NCBI GenBank assembly: GCA_033065855.1
Contig: JAVXUO010001709.1
Coordinates: 248,001-312,000 of the forward strand
Direction of reading: 5' to 3'
Length of the DNA stretch: 64,000 nt
From: Escallonia rubra
Taxonomy: Eukaryota; Streptophyta; Magnoliopsida; Escalloniales; Escalloniaceae
Below, piece by piece: positions 42,798-54,906 of this stretch. A program made the position numbers and the translations under genes. Every line of letters begins with the position of its first letter. Position 1 is the stretch's first letter. Under the pieces are notes generated by a model. That model was not told the DNA's origin and did not search any database. It saw only the letters and a program-made list of their open reading frames with translations.

Positions 42798-43870
42798 ATT
42801 ATGTGAGACTCACATCATATAAAAGATATTATCCATATATTTGAATAATGTAAGTCCTTCATATACAGGGATAATATCTTTTATATCTCTGAGTTTAAAG
42901 TAAAATTACAGTAAAAAAATACAGTTTTTACGAAGTGAATATCCGTATTCAAAATGTACCATGGGTCATCACAATGGTAGGTCGCATCGGTGGCTTGAGG
43001 CAGTGGATCGCGACAGTAGGCCATTGTGGTTGGTGGTGTTGAGGTGGTTGGAGTTGAAGGAGAATAGAATTAAAGAGAGAAAGAGAGGAAATTTGAAGAG
43101 ATAGGTATATGTATAAAATGCCTAGTGAGGTTAGCATAGATATTTTCAAAATAGGAAACTATCACATTATCTAAAATTGTTAGTTAGGATAACGACATTC
43201 TAACGTTGGGCAAATCTAACAAATTGTTACAACCCACGACCACTATCACAACTTGCCGCCACGACCCACTGCTGCGACCCGTTGTCACGACCCACTATTG
43301 CTACTTATCTCTTAGGTTTCTCTTTTCCAAAATTGATTGTCCCTTACTAAGATTCATTCTTCGTATCATCTAAGAATGAATAGGGCTTATGGAACTCCGT
43401 CAAACAAGAATGAGGATGAAAGATCAATTCCTTCTATTCAATTCTCAATTTCGTTTACCTAAATGCTTGTGCTTGGAGGGACTTAATTAAGCGTACATAG
43501 TGAAATTGGGATTTAAGACCCCTCTTCTATCATGGTTTTGCCTAGTTTTGTGCTGCATGTGTGCACAGGTGCTTGTGTGCGTTGAGATTTGGATGGTTGT
43601 TGATGAAAGTTGGAGATGAGTTAAAGTTGTTGTGGTGGTCGGTCGGGCGATGGTGGTGGTTTGCAATTATGGCTGTGACCGGTTGTGGTGGTTGGTAGTG
43701 GCTAAGACTGGAGAGAGAGAGAGAGAGAGAGATAAGAGATAAGTTTTGTCTGGAGGGCAGTTACGTCCTTTTATGCAAATTTTTAACGTTGCGTCTGTTC
43801 TATCTGGTCAACAGATATAAGCGATATTAACGCACAACAACCGTCCCAAAACTAATACGAAAAATAAGTG
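42798..43870. other. Intergenic with low-complexity DNA
   Basis: GGTGG-rich patches at 43005-43060 and 43615-43710 and a GA dinucleotide run of 22 bases at 43711-43732. A short inverted pair AAAGATATTATCC/GGATAATATCTTT lies at 42822-42883. No gene seen. Confidence 0.5.
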
Positions 43871-43879
43871 TTTTGTCGT

Positions 43880-44040
43880 TGTTCAGCTCTAACAGTTGTC
43901 CTAGAAGAGTTTTAAGTCGTAAGACACTTTCGATAGTCACTAAACCTATTTTACTTTATTGGTCACTAAATACAAGTTAGCGATAACTAAAACGTCAAGC
44001 AATTTGTAGTTATGTTCTCTAGTGACACTTTTAAGACCCT
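43880..44040. mobile_element. AGTGAC-type MITE
   Basis: Inverted repeat with GTTCAGCTCTAACAG, GATAGTCACTAAACC, TTGGTCACTAAATAC and CTCTAGTGACACTTTTAAGA. Same loose family as 17580-17745. Confidence 0.5.
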
Positions 44041-44517
44041 TGGATAATATCTTACAAACAAAAAAGTAAAGCACAGCGTAAGAAACCAATATTCTTTTGT
44101 TGCCAAGGAGATGCTTCAAAGATGACGATATGCCACTAGATGCTTTATTTGCCTAGATAGCCACGGAGTTTTGTGCAGTGACAATTTGCGTTTGGTCATA
44201 AATTCAGTGTAGTCCTCTGTTTGCAGACAAATATCTCGGTAATAATTGCCTTATTTAAAATTGACTATTTGGGGGGGAGGAGAAGAAAAACATGGCTGGC
44301 AGCCTGGCATGATCATGCAAGGGTATTGCTTTTTACCAGACATATCCACAGTAACAGTATTTGACATCACTCAGCGCAGGGTGGTCTTCCTGCACCTATC
44401 CCAAAATAGTATAATATGTACATAATCAAGAGGGTTAAAACCAAATGACAAAAAGCTCCTCCCGGTGTCTGGCTGGTTTGGCGAGCAAGTCAACAACTTT
44501 ATTCGCCTAGCGATAGA

Positions 44518-46076
44518 TAGAGATGTCAATGGGCAGGCCTAGCCCGGGCCCATCGGGCTTCATTGGAAAACGGGCCAGGGCTAGGCTAGAGGAGAGGAAA
44601 AATGGCGGGGCCGAGCCAGATTTCAGGGGTATATATAGGCCCAAGCCCTAGGCCCAATATTTAGGGCCGGGCCCGGGCCCAATTTTTTTTTCTTTTCTTC
44701 CCAACTTCTTGTTATTCAAAGTAAAGATTTGAATTGCGGTAATTTCTTGTTATTATTTAAGCAAATTGTAATGTAGTGCTATGAATCTCCTTTTGAGTAA
44801 GTTGACTGATTTACTTCAGTAATGTAGGTTAGAATCATTATTATATACTTTACACTAGGTTTTCATATATAAGCATCATGAAGGTATCTGTCTTAATTCT
44901 CCCCAAAAGTTTCCATTTTCAGCTTTGATCACATGTAAAAATAGGTCCATTGTGGCATATTTCATCATTCGACCTAGGAATTTATGCTCTTAGCAGAATT
45001 CCTTTCCGCGATTTGATTCATCCAACATATGATTTTGATTTCTAAACTTAAATCTAATGAAGATTAAATTTGAATCGTGGGCAACAACTCCCAAAATACT
45101 AAAGCTCATATTTTTATACCCTATAATACTAACAATATTAACAGTAACGGTAACAATAATAATAACGGAACACGTAATTTCTACCTTTTCATACGGATTT
45201 TCTATCACTTTTAGGCGTTAAAAATGAATTTCAGTAGTAATTGTAGCCACTTAGCAACAAATTAAGAAGTGAAATAACATACAAAACCATGTGTAGGCTG
45301 CGACTAGGCATGAAGGTGTTTATAGTAGTTGGTTAGGTGTTCGAAAACCCCGTGACTAGTTACGCGAACGTTTTGAGATGACGTTTGTGATGGGTTCTTC
45401 TTTATTTCTTTATTCTTTTGATCGTAGGTAGTGATACTCATACAAGTAGGAGAGTTAGAAGACGGTGAAAAAATTGATACAGATCGATCAACATCCGTTG
45501 TTTCTGGTGATACTGGATCATGACTTTATTGGAGATCCTACAACAATAAACATACGAATCTAGAGTCAAAATGGATCAAGATCCTCTGTTGTACGACAGA
45601 GGTGATGAACAACATTTAGCAACAAAAGAATGTCATTGATAGTATTTTGTTACTATTATTAAAATTTATAATGACAATTTTTTGTCACTGAAAAATATTT
45701 AGCGGCGTTCTTTTGGTTCAATACTTCTGCTGATCCAAAACCCAGTTGAAATACGAGTAACAGGCCACCTGAGAAAGCGGAGGGACGTTGGGGGGAAAAG
45801 GGAAGGGAAAACAATCTTTGAAATAAAGTGGGCCAGCCCACTTTAGGGCCAGAAAATGGCCAAAATTGAGCTGCAACCCAGGCCATTTTCAGGCCGATTT
45901 CGGGCTTTTTCTGGCCGGGCCAAAACCCGGGCTTTTTTCTTGAATACTCCGGTCTGGTCCAAGCCCAGGTCCAAAGCCCAATAATTTTGGGCTGCTACTG
46001 TTCACGAGAGGGCCTGGCCAAAAATGGGCCGGGTCGGGCCAGCCCACGGCCCGCCCAGCCCTTTTGACATCTCTAA
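44518..46076. mobile_element. hAT-like non-autonomous element 1
   Basis: Ends TAGAGATGTCAATGGGC and its complement (GCCCTTTTGACATCTCTA) are terminal inverted repeats of the TAGRGRTGTCAA hAT type. GC-rich subterminal arms of GGGCCNGGCCC flank an AT-rich interior. The left flank GCGATAGA resembles the right flank (about 6 of 8 matching), suggesting an aged 8-bp target duplication. An AGTGAC-type MITE lies inside at about 45610-45705. No transposase. Confidence 0.8.
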
Positions 46077-46140
46077 CTATAGACATAGCCAAGCCAAATG
46101 ACCCAATCACAGTGCATCAGGGTCCTGCGATTGGTACCAT

Positions 46141-47596
46141 TAGAGGTGTCAAAAGGGCCGGGCGGCCCGCGGGCTGGCCCGACCCGGCCCGGTTCTGGCC
46201 CGGGCTGGCCCGGCCCCGTCCATGAACAGTAGCGGCCCTGCACAAGGGGGCTTGGGGCCTGGGCCTGGACCAGGCCTTCAGATTCTGCGAAAAAGCCCGG
46301 CCCGGCCCGGCCCGGAAACGGCCCGGTTTTGGCCCGGCCCGAATCCAGCCCGGTTTTGGCCCGGGCTTGGCCCGGTTCTGCGGCCCGGTTCTGGCCCTGT
46401 AGGCCTGTTTGGCATTTTCTGTTTCATTTCTCTTCTATGTTTCCTGTTTTCTTGTTTTTTTGTTTTCTGTTGGTTCTTCTTTCTTTCCCATAAGGGAAAG
46501 GTTTTCCCTTTTTTTTCTTTCATTATCTTCCACCCAATGCATCCATTATCCAGATATCCCATATTTTAACATTTAACTAACATAGTAATTGTAAGTTGTA
46601 ACAAGGAGGAGGTGGCAAGACTATAAAACATGGTTTTTTTTAATTATTTTTTATAAAATTACACAAATATCCCTAAACTTTACGTATTTATAAAAGCACC
46701 CCAAACTTTGAGAGTCATGGTGATATTATTGAGAAACGTCTCTATAAGAATATTGTTGCTCCGCACTTAGGATAATTAGCAATCATTTTTCAGTAGACTT
46801 TCGGACAAAGAAACGTAATCTTGGGACATATTTTGAGATCGAGATTTGTGTACTATTCGAATTATACTTACAAGATTTTCTTTGATTGCACGATTTTGAC
46901 AAATCTCATATTCACGTCTCTTACGAAAACAACAAGAATTGGCACACAAAAAGAAAACATTTTTTTGCTTCTCGCTTTTGCTCTAGTTCTTTTTTAGTAT
47001 TGAGGAATGATAATGGTAAAATATAAGAGCGCATCAACAATAAAGTTTTTCGAGCCTCAACCCATTATTAAAAGTAAAAGTAGCCTACAACAGTTTGCTC
47101 TATATAACCATCATTGTCGCTAAATGTTATTAGTGTCATTTTGCATGCATTCTTTTAACAATTGTTTTAGCATTACAATCGTTTTGCATACGTTCTTTTA
47201 AGAATTGTTTTAGCGTTATAAAATAAAAGTTACTAGACATATTTAAAAGGAAATACTCATGTAGTAACCAATTCTTTTTTCCAAATTCAAGATAAATTCA
47301 TGAGGAAGTTGTATCTCTAATAAAACAACATTATGAGTAAAGAGGGATAATTATAGCCAATTAAAGAAAGAAATTACACACAAAAAAAAAAAAAATTGGG
47401 CCCGGGCCCGGCCCAAGCCCGGCCCTAAATATTGGGCCTAGGGCCAGGGCTTGGACTGGGCCTAGCATTTCTCCCAGTCGGCCCGGCCCGGCCCGGCCCG
47501 GTTGGCAGCCCCACAGGCCCGGCCCCGGCCCGGCCCCACAGCAGGCCCGATGGGCTTGGGCTGGGCCGGCCCAAGCCCGGCCCTTTGACATCTCTA
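46141..47596. mobile_element. hAT-like non-autonomous element 2, with perfect 8-bp duplication
   Basis: The 1456-bp element starts TAGAGGTGTCAAAAGGGCCG and ends GGCCCTTTGACATCTCTA. A perfect 8-bp target-site duplication GGTACCAT flanks it at 46133-46140 and 47597-47604, diagnostic of hAT insertion. Arms are made of GGCCCGGCCC runs (46155-46400 and 47398-47585) and the interior is AT-rich with an AGTGAC-type MITE at 47100-47235. No transposase is encoded. It sits only ~64 bp from element 1, in the same orientation of its ends. Confidence 0.92.
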
Positions 47597-47809
47597 GGTA
47601 CCATGCATTAGCAAAAAAGAAGAGAATGGACTGACATCAGTTAACAACTGAATTATATAGTCAGCATTGACATTTAAGTGAAAACTTTTTAATTCCAAGA
47701 TCCTTAAGCTTGTTCGAACCCATCTTTGACAGCTCACAACTCCATGTTACAAAAAACTGTTAAGTTTCCTGGTTGACCGTTGGATCCAATTCCCTAGATG
47801 ATGACAGAT

Positions 47810-47902
47810 GAAAGACCAGATCTTGCTTGCATATTTGTTTGAAAGACCAGATCTTCCTTGCATATTTGTTTGAAAGACCAGATCTTCCTTGCATATTTGT
47901 TT
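47810..47902. repeat. 31-bp tandem repeat, three copies
   Basis: GAAAGACCAGATCTTSCTTG followed by CATATTTGTTT, three times, with one base difference in the first copy. Confidence 0.97.
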
Positions 47903-48251
47903 GAGTGACACTTTTGTCTGTGTTGAGGCTAACAAAAGGTCTGCATGGGTGGTTTCCACGTGATCCAAATTTGCTGGAACGCTGGTCTTGAAGATTCGAA
48001 GTCAGAGCCTTATGAAGTTGAATTCATTTGCAAATGTGACTATTATGTAGTAAGGGTGTCCATTGAACAGTTTTGATTTTCAAAGATCATTTTGTTTCGG
48101 GTAGTCCAAAATTTGTGAAAGGTGAAGCTGAAAGGGTGGTTGAGTCTAAGGGTTTGTTTTTTAAATTTCTCTGGAACCGGTTAAACAGTGGAAGATAAAA
48201 GAACTATTAATTTTTTTTATGTTTTTCCCTCTGGAGATTGTTGAGCAAAAC

Positions 48252-48925
48252 TGTGACATCCACATTCACTTTGGGATGGTTTGTGATTAGCTTTAATTAC
48301 CCTACCTATTAAATCGTAAATACCTTCTTGACTAGCCATTTTGAGGGAGGCAATGCTCTGTGGTAGAGCCGTAGACCAGGCCATTACAGATGGTATAAAA
48401 GTTCTTGTTTGGCAAGGTCTTGGATTGGATCCGTCCTGCTTGCATATTTGGTCCTCATTTATTATTGTGCAATTTGCACTCATTTATTTACGCACTGGTG
48501 GTGGTGCACCTTGATTTGTCTATCCACATGCAATCGGGGACTTGCACGTGAGGAGGAGTGTTAAAAGCGTGATATCAGTGTTGGGTCCATTCTCTAACAA
48601 TGTACACTTTTAGAACAGTTGATAACTTAAAACATGGTATCGAAATTTGCTCTCCAAAGCTTGGGCTAGGTCATCCAGTCGAGTTGCTGGTGTGGGCCAC
48701 GTGTGGTTAACATTGGTCAGAGAGGAAGTTCCTGGGTTACGTGTGACTAAACCTTAGAAAGGACGTTAAGACATAAGGAAGGAAGATTGTAATATCCCAC
48801 ATCCAATGTGAGATAGTTTGTTATTAGCCTTATAAGACCCTTCCTATGTACTTATAAGTACGTACTTGACTAGCTTTTTTGAAGGAGGTATTGCCTATTA
48901 TAGGGCAGTGGACCTAGTCATTACA
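48252..48925 (+). mobile_element. Diverged TRIM
   Basis: Left LTR 48252-48388 (TGTGACATCC...CCATTACA) and right LTR 48788-48925 (TGTAATATCC...TCATTACA) are relatives of the LTRs at 11288-11794, here in plus orientation. The interior begins with ATGGTATAAAAG, a decayed Met-tRNA primer-binding site, and ends in the purine tract AAGGAAGGAAGA. The LTRs differ at many positions and no target-site duplication remains, so this is an old insertion of the same family. The interior is about 399 bp, longer than in the young copy. Confidence 0.85.
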
Positions 48926-49320
48926 TAAGCTTTTTCTCACCACTGACAATCGCGAAATTGATGAACAACTGATTACCGGCTATTGTTGCAGGAATTGGAT
49001 ATTTGGTGGGTATTTTGTTCTCCAGACCCAATTCCAAAATTTTCCTCTGTTATTTGTTTCAATTATTGTCGAGGCTTCATAAGCGAATTTTGTGGTACAA
49101 ACAAGCATGTTAAACAACCAATTCACAGTGTCCTCTTTGTTATGGTACGTAGGAGTGGGGTGCCCAAAATTTGATTGATGACGTTCCAGTTTTCATGACA
49201 GATGATATCCACTACCTTTCTGCTTTCTCATTGTTTCCCAAGGGCCACTCACAAGGAGGTCTGTAAAAGAAGCCACTTGTCATACCAAAGGAACATTTTC
49301 GCCCATTTTCAATGTTTTAA
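48926..49320. other. Intergenic, no gene seen
   Basis: AT-rich DNA between the TRIM and the repeat block. A 63-codon open stretch at 48983-49174 resembles nothing known. Confidence 0.4.
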
Positions 49321-49329
49321 GTCAGTGTT

Positions 49330-51595
49330 ATGAAAGGCATGCCTAAGCACAAGGCGCACTCCCTGCGCCTCGCCTACCTTCGAAAAGGCACACTCCTTGC
49401 ACGCCTAGGCATCCAGGCGAAGGAGTAAGGCGGTGGGAGAGACGCAAAAAAAAGCCCAAAGATCCTATTTTTTTTATTTTTGCATCGTGGCATCATCTCA
49501 ACCGGTCATTATTTTTTATTCTTTATTTCACAACATAATAAATCAATATCTAAACCACAAAAAAAAAAACTAAAACTAAAACTAAAACTCCAAATCCTTA
49601 ATCAATTGATTCTTGTATTATTGTTCATAGGGTTATCAAAGGTGCGCCTTGCCTAGGGCTAGGCACAGCCCCTTCGAAAGGCGATGGTGGAGGCGCCAAA
49701 AAGCCCAAAAGTCTTAATTTTTTAGTTTTGCATGTGGCATCATTTCAACCGTTCATTTTTTTATTCTTTGTTTCATAACAAAATAAATTAATATTTAAAC
49801 TAAAAAAACCTAAAATCCCAAATCAATCGATTCCCGTATCCAATTGTTAAAAAACTTTTTCTAGTGTTCAAAATTTGTTAAATTGTCATGTTCTACATTT
49901 TTCTTCGTGATTTTATTGGTTTAATACACTAATATTTATTTACTCTTATTTTGCACTTCACATTAAAAAGGCGCGCGCCTAGGCTCCAGGGACCTTTTGC
50001 ACCTTAGGTGCGCTTGCGCCTTTAATAACTATGGTTGTTCATTGTGCTACATCCCCGTCTCCAATTGTTAATCTTTTTTAAGTAAATCTACTCCTTCAAT
50101 TCACTTCAGCTTGTAGACAAAAAAGATGAAATTAATGAGGAATCTCTACCAAACTTAAAGCTTATGATTCCCTTTTGAAGAAAACATTGTTGCCTTAACC
50201 CTCACTAATGATGATGGTGACATTATCATATTCACTTAGGATTAATTACATCTTATTAGATTTGAAAATTTTCTAGTATTCAAAATTTATTATATTGTCA
50301 TGTCCATGAATTTTTTACGTGATTTTATTGGTTTAACGCACTTATATCAATTTATTTTTATTTTGCGCTTCACTTCGAAAAGGCGCGCGTCTGTCCTTAG
50401 CGCCTTACGTCTAGGCTCTAGCGACCCTTTGCGCCTGCGTTTTTAATAACTATGTTTCAAGTCACGATGCTTTTTATATAAAATAAAAAAAGAGCGACCG
50501 GGTTGTTAGGCTGCCAAGGGCGATGCTGACTTTCCCGGGTAGGAGCCAAAGTTTGTTCTTTGATTTTTGCACGTGGCATCATCTCAACCGTTCATTTTTT
50601 TATTCTTTGTTTCATAACATAATAAATTAATATTTAAACTATAAAAAACCTAAAATCCCAAATCAATCGATTCCTGTATCCAATTGTTATTCTTTTTTAA
50701 GTAAATCTACTCCTTCACTTTATCTTGTAGACCTCGAAGATAAAATTGAGGAGGAATTTCTACCATACTTGGAGCCTATGATTCCCATTTGACAAAAACA
50801 TTATTGCTTTAGCCCTCACCAATGATGAGGATGACATTGTCATATTCACTTAGGATTAACTAACTCTCATTAGATTTAAAACTTTTTCTAGTGTTCAAAA
50901 TTTGTTAAATTGTCATGTTCTACATTTTTCTACGTGATTTTATTGGTTTAATGCACTAATATTTATTTATTCTTATTTTGCACATCACATCAAAAAAGCG
51001 TGCGCCTGCGCCTTGCGCCTAAGCTCCAGGGACCTTTTGCACCTTAAGTGTGCCTGCACCTTTAATAACTATGGTTGTTCATTGTGCTACTGTCCCGTCT
51101 CCAATTGTTAATCTTTTTTAAGTAAATCTACTCCTTCAATTCACTTCAACTTGTAGACAAAGAAGATAAAATTAACGAGGAATTTCTACCAGACTTAAAG
51201 CTTATGATTCCCTTTTGAGGAAAACATTGTTGCCTTTACCCTCACTAATGATGAGGATGACGTTATCATAGTCACTTAGGATTAATTACTTCTCATTGGA
51301 TTTGAAAATTTTCTAGTATTCAAAATTTATTATATTGTCATGTCCTGAATTTTTTTACGTGATTTTATTGGTTTAACGCACTTATATCAATTTATTTTTA
51401 TTTTGCGCTTCACTTCGAAAAGGCGCGTATCTGTCTTTAGCGCCTTACGCTAAGTTCCAGAAACCCTTTACACCTGCGTTTTTAATAACTATGTTTCAAG
51501 TCATGATGTTTTTATATAAATAAAATAAAAAAAGAGCGACCGGGTTGTTAGGCTGCCAAGGGCGATGCTGACTTTCCCCGAAAGAAAGAAGGCGC
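49330..51595. repeat. Duplicated, nested MITE-rich block with AGGCGCGCGCCTAGGC motifs
   Basis: A ~1.04-kb unit is present twice in tandem: GAGCGACCGGGTTGTTAGGC recurs at 50492 and 51534, and the TCCAATTGTTAATCTTTTTT segment at about 50060 and 51102. Within each unit are element ends of the type TTAATAACTATG next to AGGCGC/GCGCCT clusters (49340-49430, 49640-49690, 49970-50035, 50380-50460, 50995-51070, 51415-51490). These look like inverted-repeat MITEs inserted near each other. The second unit contains a ~190-bp stretch (about 50695-50890) lacking from the corresponding place in the first (about 49850). No coding potential. Confidence 0.75.
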
Positions 51596-52661
51596 AAAGG
51601 AAAAGTTGTTGGCAAATAGAAAGGTTGTTGAATATAATCAATCAATATTGAAACAGGGAGTGAATGAGCTTCCTTCATCTGTGTCCGTACGTAAGAGAGA
51701 GAGAGAGAGAGTAACAGTGTTACAGACAAAGATTTCTGACTTGCACGAACAAGGCAATAGCACACTTCATCATTGCCTTTGCTTGGCTGTAAAAGGGTTG
51801 CGATTAGGAAAAAAGAAGAGATCCCAAAAGAGGAAACGTAGTTAGCCCGTTAGCTCACCCCCCTTCTTTAATTATTGCACTCCATTTATGCTGCACTACT
51901 GGGTTTCAAGTTTACTCTTCTACTATAGTAATTCTCTTTTATCAATACTTTTAATCCCGTGTTACTTGCAACTAAGATACTCTGCTCATCAACCGACGTT
52001 CCTACATCGAAATAAAACAATGTCTGTGAATACGTTATATCATTATAAGTTTTAGCAACCGTTTTTGCAACAATCTTTTAGCACCGAAACTGCCGCAGGA
52101 GAAATGTTGTAGAACTGAAGATCCTAATTATTCACTTTTTATGATATATATATCTTCACATCGGTCGTGTCGTAAAAAGAAATATATATGTTTTAAATCC
52201 CGTAGGTATGAGGGAACAATAATGAATGGCTTCCACGCGACATCATTTTGAAAGGAAAGATTGGGTTGGTTAGGATTGTGATGCTACAAATTGAAGGGAA
52301 AAAAAGCTACACGTTGCTTGTTCCAAACAGAAGCTAACAAAAAACAGCAAGTAAAAGTCAAGTACTACTTGATTATGGCAAAGGAAATGCTTTATTACTT
52401 TATCCTATACAATCTAATCTACTTCTTGCCTCTCATTGTGAACTTAACACAGAGCTTCCATACAGCTACAGCACCTAAATCTCTTAATTTGGATATCAGC
52501 AGCAGCTTTCTTACTTCACCACTAAACAGAACAAAAGAAAAAGAAAGCTTCCTTTCTTCTTCGCTCAAGGCCAGAAAAAAGAAAAGCACTGTTGCTATGC
52601 ACTTCTATTGTTCTACATCCTCTTCCTTATTTTTGTGTACAGAAGCAAATGAGACCGTTGT
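51596..52661. other. Intergenic, 3' flank of the bHLH gene
   Basis: A GA run lies at about 51693-51711. The last few hundred bases likely include the 3' UTR of the bHLH gene. No other gene recognised. Confidence 0.5.
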
Positions 52662-54906
52662 TTAACTTGGGACGCGCTTCTGGATACCGGAACATTTGCA
52701 GTTTGCCCGGCCATCGGAAAGCGTCTGCAATTAAGTTTAAATGTCAGCGCGAAGATTGAAAATATTTGACGAGCGAGTGGTTCGTTTCGTGATTTCTCTT
52801 ACCTTGAACTGTTTTTGAAGGTCTTTGATATAGTCAACAGCCAAATCTAGCATGTCTGCTGTGTTTGTTTGCTGCCAAAAAGAAACCAAATTATCTGTAG
52901 CTCTACGAATATAATCTTTGCAAGATGAAAGGGTGAACCAAAATCCTACCTTGTCCATGTTTGGGACAAGCTCTTGTAGCTTCCTCATTCGTTCACTGAT
53001 CCGGGTTCTTCTTACCTGAAATTACAGCATCCGTTTCAGGAATATCTTGGTTTTTTTAATTGCATCACTTGAACAAACTTCAATAAGAAAACTTACTCTG
53101 TAGATATCGGGTGCTACTAACAGAGCGACGAAAACAGTTCAATTACCATAGTGACGGGGAATGATATGGACTGCTAATTAACATAGACTAAGAAAAAGTG
53201 AGAACAATCTTATTTGAGATTTGGTTAAATTACCCTCTCCGCAATGCTTCTTGGATGAGTGGCACAGCCTCGCTTTGCACGGATCTTACAGGGGACAGAA
53301 TCTTGAAACTGTAGAAACTTCTCCATTGCAGCAATTTCGGCTGAGGTCTTTGGTAAACTTAAATGGTGAGACAAATGAGGTGTGTGACTCGAGAGCTCCA
53401 CGTCCTGCTTTGGCAAAACGAAAAAAAAGAAGAAAAAAAAATAAGAATACAATAGCTTTGGTTCATCGAATGATGAATGAAACTCGGAGAGAATGATATA
53501 TCATTAACAAAGTGATACCTGAACAGCAGCAAATAATTTTACATCGTCTTCTAGCTCCCTCTTTAGGCCAGTGAAATTTTCTGAGATATGCATCGGATCA
53601 TTCCAGGAAGAAAAGGGGTACTCAGAGGAGTAATATGGAGTATCTCCATTGCCATTTTGGAGCTTTGCATTGTCAGGGTCACTGGCCTCGATACTTTCAC
53701 CCTCAAATTCAGATATCCGAGACAACATTCCTAAGGATGATGGTATCCCGGATGAGAGGTTCAACTGGCTCTTCAACCTGCCTGGTAATGGACTTAAATC
53801 TCCATTAGTACCACCTCCCACTCTATAACTCCCAACACCTCTTATCGTGGCATAGCCTGCAAAATGCTGTGAAAATTCAGTACTTCGTTACAGCATCCGC
53901 TCGTAAAAAAAGACTCAATTGAATACATGAATTTTCTCGCAGGGCTCCATTGGAAACAGAGAAGCAAAAGAAAGTGTACGGTTCTCCTGCTCCCATTAGT
54001 ACCCCAAAAGAGAATTAGACTTCAGAGATCAAGTAATTCATTGTTCTAGCTTTTCTCAGCACCCAAAAACAAGATTATTCGACAAGTTGTCAATCGTAAC
54101 TATCTACTTTCCGGTCAATTGCAGAGAATATATATCCTTTTTTGCAATAAAAATTTCAGTAATCCGATGATCTACTGTAGACAGGATAAATTTCAGTCGG
54201 TGAACAGAAAAGGGATATACTGTAAATAGGATAATCTCCAGTTTGTGAACAGCTTAACAAAAGTTTCCAAAACAAGTAAAAAAGGAGTAGAAATAAGGAA
54301 AAACCCCAAAATTGATATCAGCTTGTTATCTCAATGCTCTAGAAATCACACTATCCATCTATGGATTATAGTATCCAAATCAACTTTTGAGTTACTACAA
54401 CAACAAAGACAATCCAAATTCTGGCCAGCCACAACATAGTCAAATTATACAGTAAATTCCACAGTTAGAGTAAGAACTTGTACAGTACCATTTTGAGCAC
54501 CGAGGTGAGAAAATAATCCAGCAGGGGAGCTATTTTGCCTCATAAGACCAGAGCCCATTTTGGGTTGCTCCATTCCCATTGAACCCACAACCCTATACGG
54601 ACTATCCACATCCCCCACTCGGGTCGCCGCCAAACTTGCACCCCCTCTGGGATAGTGTGGCGGCAACTGCGGATTCAAAGCATACCCATTTCCCATACCT
54701 TTGCTATCATCATCTTCAGACTCTATAAAACTTTCAGAAATCAAATTTCCATTCCCACCACCATTTGACCCGAATCTTGAGCTCAGCACATGGGTTTCCG
54801 GACCCAAGTCACGGGTCTTTTCGATATCCGCAAACAGATAGCTGGGAGCAGAACGAAACCGCAGCAACCCAGAATTTGAATAGTGGTTGTTCATGCTTAA
54901 GCTCAT
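52662..54906 (-). CDS. bHLH transcription factor, bHLH122/bHLH130 (FBH) type
   Basis: Six exons with GT-AG introns: 54906-54489, 53856-53519, 53404-53234, 53015-52950, 52871-52803 and 52724-52662, totalling 1125 nt and 374 residues. ATG at 54906 (MSLSMNN) is the first in frame; a second ATG four codons on is possible. Seen: the family's N-terminal GLLRFRSAPS motif, an acidic Ser-rich middle, then RAKRGCATHPRSIAERVRRT, the basic region, continuing into ISERMRKLQELVPNMDKQTN and ADMLDLAVDYIKDLQKQ, which form helix-loop-helix (about residues 285-354). The Glu and Arg residues that contact the E-box (ERxRR) are present. These belong to subfamily IX; family members FBH1-4 bind E-boxes in the CONSTANS promoter and promote flowering, and others act in drought or guard-cell responses. 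Which ortholog this is cannot be told. The protein ends with a short Cys/Lys-rich tail after the HLH. No defects seen. Confidence 0.93.

Noticed and set aside
46222..46569. 115-codon Gly/Pro-rich plus-strand frame
   Set aside because: It is the translation of the GGCCCGGCCC arm of a hAT-like element.
47810..47902. 31-bp repeats as a CRISPR array
   Set aside because: Direct tandem copies without spacers in a plant genome; a simple minisatellite.
52291..52665. 124-codon plus-strand frame downstream of the bHLH gene
   Set aside because: It lies in the likely 3' UTR antisense strand, contains no known domain and overlaps the bHLH stop codon.
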